Below, piece by piece: positions 6,715 to 7,411 of a stretch of 7,411 nucleotides of DNA (positions within the stretch are counted from its first letter, which is position 1; every line of letters starts with the position of its first letter). Source of the stretch: an uncultured Porphyromonadaceae bacterium (GTDB lineage: Bacteria > Bacteroidota > Bacteroidia > Bacteroidales > Muribaculaceae); assembly GCA_947176285.1 (NCBI GenBank), contig CAMWQF010000135.1, forward strand, positions 1 to 7,411, read 5' to 3'. The notes under the pieces are model-generated. The model did no database searches and had not been told where the DNA came from. It saw nothing but the letters and a program-made list of their open reading frames with translations. Position numbers and translations under genes: made by a program.

Positions 6715-6736
6715 TTATCAAAAGATATCGTGATAA
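6715..6736 (-). promoter_or_regulatory. Inverted repeat TTATCA-N10-TGATAA overlapping a promoter-like box of the nuclease operon
   Basis: The perfect 6-bp arms TTATCA (6715-6720) and TGATAA (6731-6736) are separated by 10 bases that contain the palindrome GATATC. They lie 20 nt upstream of the nuclease start codon. On the minus strand TATCTTTTG (6719-6727) within it resembles the Bacteroidetes -7 box with one extra T. The geometry suits an operator for a dimeric repressor, but the arms are short and no regulator is encoded beside it. Confidence 0.35.
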
Positions 6737-6836
6737 GGTAACGCGTATTATAGATGTTATGTCTATATAGTAGGCCATCTATGCGGGTTATTATATTTTC
6801 CTAAACTCTGTATCTCATATTTTAATAAATTTTTAT

Positions 6837-6866
6837 GCAAAAATAGCAAAATAATCTTACAATTAC
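6837..6866 (-). promoter_or_regulatory. Weak third copy of the promoter-like motif
   Basis: On the minus strand the order is TTGTAA, then ATTTTGC, then TATTTTTGC (plus-strand 6838-6845). This is the same sequence of elements as in the 1966 and 7220 blocks, but with one-base spacing differences and no GTTAA pair behind it. It could be an upstream promoter for the nuclease-TOPRIM operon, with a leader of about 140 nt. Confidence 0.35.
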
Positions 6867-6875
6867 AAATACTGA

Positions 6876-7090
6876 TTATAAATATAAGAATAAAAGAGGA
6901 ATCCTTCCCTGTGCATATTGGAGCACAGAATCTCCGGCAACATCCACCCACTGATACCTTCCTTGCAAATCTGTCCCTGTCGGCAAGGTCTTGAACCATG
7001 CGTCAACACCATCGCCCCCCCCGGAGACCGAGCAAGCAGCAATAGTGCTGATAGTCCGCATAGGCTTGAAAATAGAAGAATCTTTTTCAT
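6876..7090 (-). pseudogene. Truncated, frameshifted lipoprotein gene (N-terminal remnant)
   Basis: From ATG 7090 the minus strand encodes a signal peptide, MKKILLFSSLCGLSALLLLA. Just where a lipobox cysteine is expected the frame runs into RSPGG. The alternative frame supplies AACSVSGGGDGVDAWFK (Cys codon 7032-7034) and runs 52 codons to TAA at 6876-6878. Restoring one base near 7035-7045 would join them into a lipoprotein with an LxAC-type lipobox. The mature part, with a GRYQWVDVAGDSVLQY segment, vaguely recalls WG-repeat lipoproteins of Bacteroidales but is far too short, and the reading breaks off in AT-rich sequence near 6895. It has a full promoter block upstream (7220-7293). It lies near the contig end, so an assembly or sequencing error is a real alternative to a true mutation. 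Confidence 0.6.
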
Positions 7091-7096
7091 GAGCAC

Positions 7097-7370
7097 TTGA
7101 TTTTAGATTAGTTTGTATTACAAAAGCATTACGCCTTATATTCATCTCTAAAATGAATGATAATAACCATATTATACATCAGCAATTGGTGTATTCTATC
7201 GCTTAATACTATCCATATCGCAAATATAAGCAAAATTACATTACAATCAGTATCTTAATAGGAATTTAGGTTATCATTTAACAATTATTAACTTTAAAAA
7301 TCCAATTTCTTAATTAAATACGGCCGAGTATAGTAAAAAATCATCAGAACACAATTTATTATATAATACG
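7097..7370. other. Intergenic DNA to the contig edge
   Basis: AT-rich sequence upstream of the lipoprotein remnant. Apart from the promoter-like block I see no coding frame of interest, RNA gene or strong hairpin. The gene that would lie further right is not in the window. Confidence 0.5.
7220..7293 (-). promoter_or_regulatory. Promoter-like block upstream of the lipoprotein remnant
   Basis: It matches the 1966-2039 block base for base in layout. The minus-strand TATATTTGC box lies at plus-strand 7220-7228, TTGTAA is upstream of it, and the GTTAA pair lies at 7278-7293, 58 nt from the start of the block, exactly as in the other copy. It lies ~130 nt before the ATG at 7090. Confidence 0.55.
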
Positions 7371-7411
7371 TGTCTCTTAGACACATCTCCGAGCCCACGA
7401 GACACTCATGA
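7371..7411 (+). other. Illumina Nextera adapter plus partial index (sequencing artefact)
   Basis: Bases 7371-7389 match the Tn5 mosaic end as it appears in Nextera read-through, with a single mismatch at 7380 (G for T). They are followed without a gap by CCGAGCCCACGAGAC, the read-2 side adapter. The last eight bases, ACTCATGA, sit where the i7 index belongs and differ by one base from an index I recall (GCTCATGA). This is not genomic DNA. The window should be trimmed at about 7370. Confidence 0.95.

Noticed and set aside
5180..7096. Insertion sequence or integron carrying the nuclease pair
   Set aside because: I found no transposase, integrase, terminal inverted repeats or target-site duplication at the cassette borders.
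7174..7194. Imperfect inverted repeat ATACATCA/TGGTGTAT
   Set aside because: Seven of eight positions pair with a 5-nt loop in AT-rich DNA; it is too weak to call an operator or terminator.
1..7411. CRISPR array, tRNA or rRNA
   Set aside because: No regularly spaced repeats and no tRNA- or rRNA-like segments were seen on either strand.

Overview
The window looks like an accessory segment of a Bacteroidales-type genome (Bacteroides/Prevotella relatives). The grounds are low G+C, AT-rich intergenic DNA with TAnnTTTG-type -7 boxes, starts without clear Shine-Dalgarno sequences, and an RHS fragment of the kind common in gut Bacteroidales. No taxonomic marker gene is present. Both ends are artificial: the first gene is cut by the left edge, and the last ~41 bases match an Illumina Nextera transposase adapter plus part of an index, so the window probably runs to the end of a contig.

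Layout. (1) 1-354 (+): C-terminal part of an unrecognised, mostly helical protein. A perfect 17-bp hairpin (362-399) lies between it and the convergent next gene. (2) 451-1887 (-): a pentapeptide-repeat protein with a C-terminal two-helix pore domain resembling a K+-channel module. (3) 2191-3418 (+): two overlapping genes, a small four-helix membrane protein and a membrane-anchored S24/LexA-like Ser-Lys peptidase domain. (4) 3649-5130 (+): a two-domain protein with a C-terminal FRG domain. (5) 5180-7090 (-): a remnant of an RHS core, then an AT-rich pair of overlapping genes, and then a broken lipoprotein gene. The pair encodes a PD-(D/E)XK nuclease (translated first) and a small TOPRIM protein.

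Reading. This is a cluster of unrelated small modules with nuclease, TOPRIM, membrane-pore, peptidase and FRG domains, separated by terminators and gene debris. That is how bacterial defence or conflict islands often look, though no gene here matches a named defence system that I recognise. The best candidates for an undescribed system are the coupled nuclease + TOPRIM pair, which sits between two damaged genes as if it were inserted cargo, and the coupled four-helix protein + membrane-tethered S24-like peptidase. A ~75-bp promoter-like block is shared, with identical internal spacing, by the upstream regions of the channel gene and the lipoprotein remnant. All functional roles are inferred from motifs read by eye; no database search was possible.
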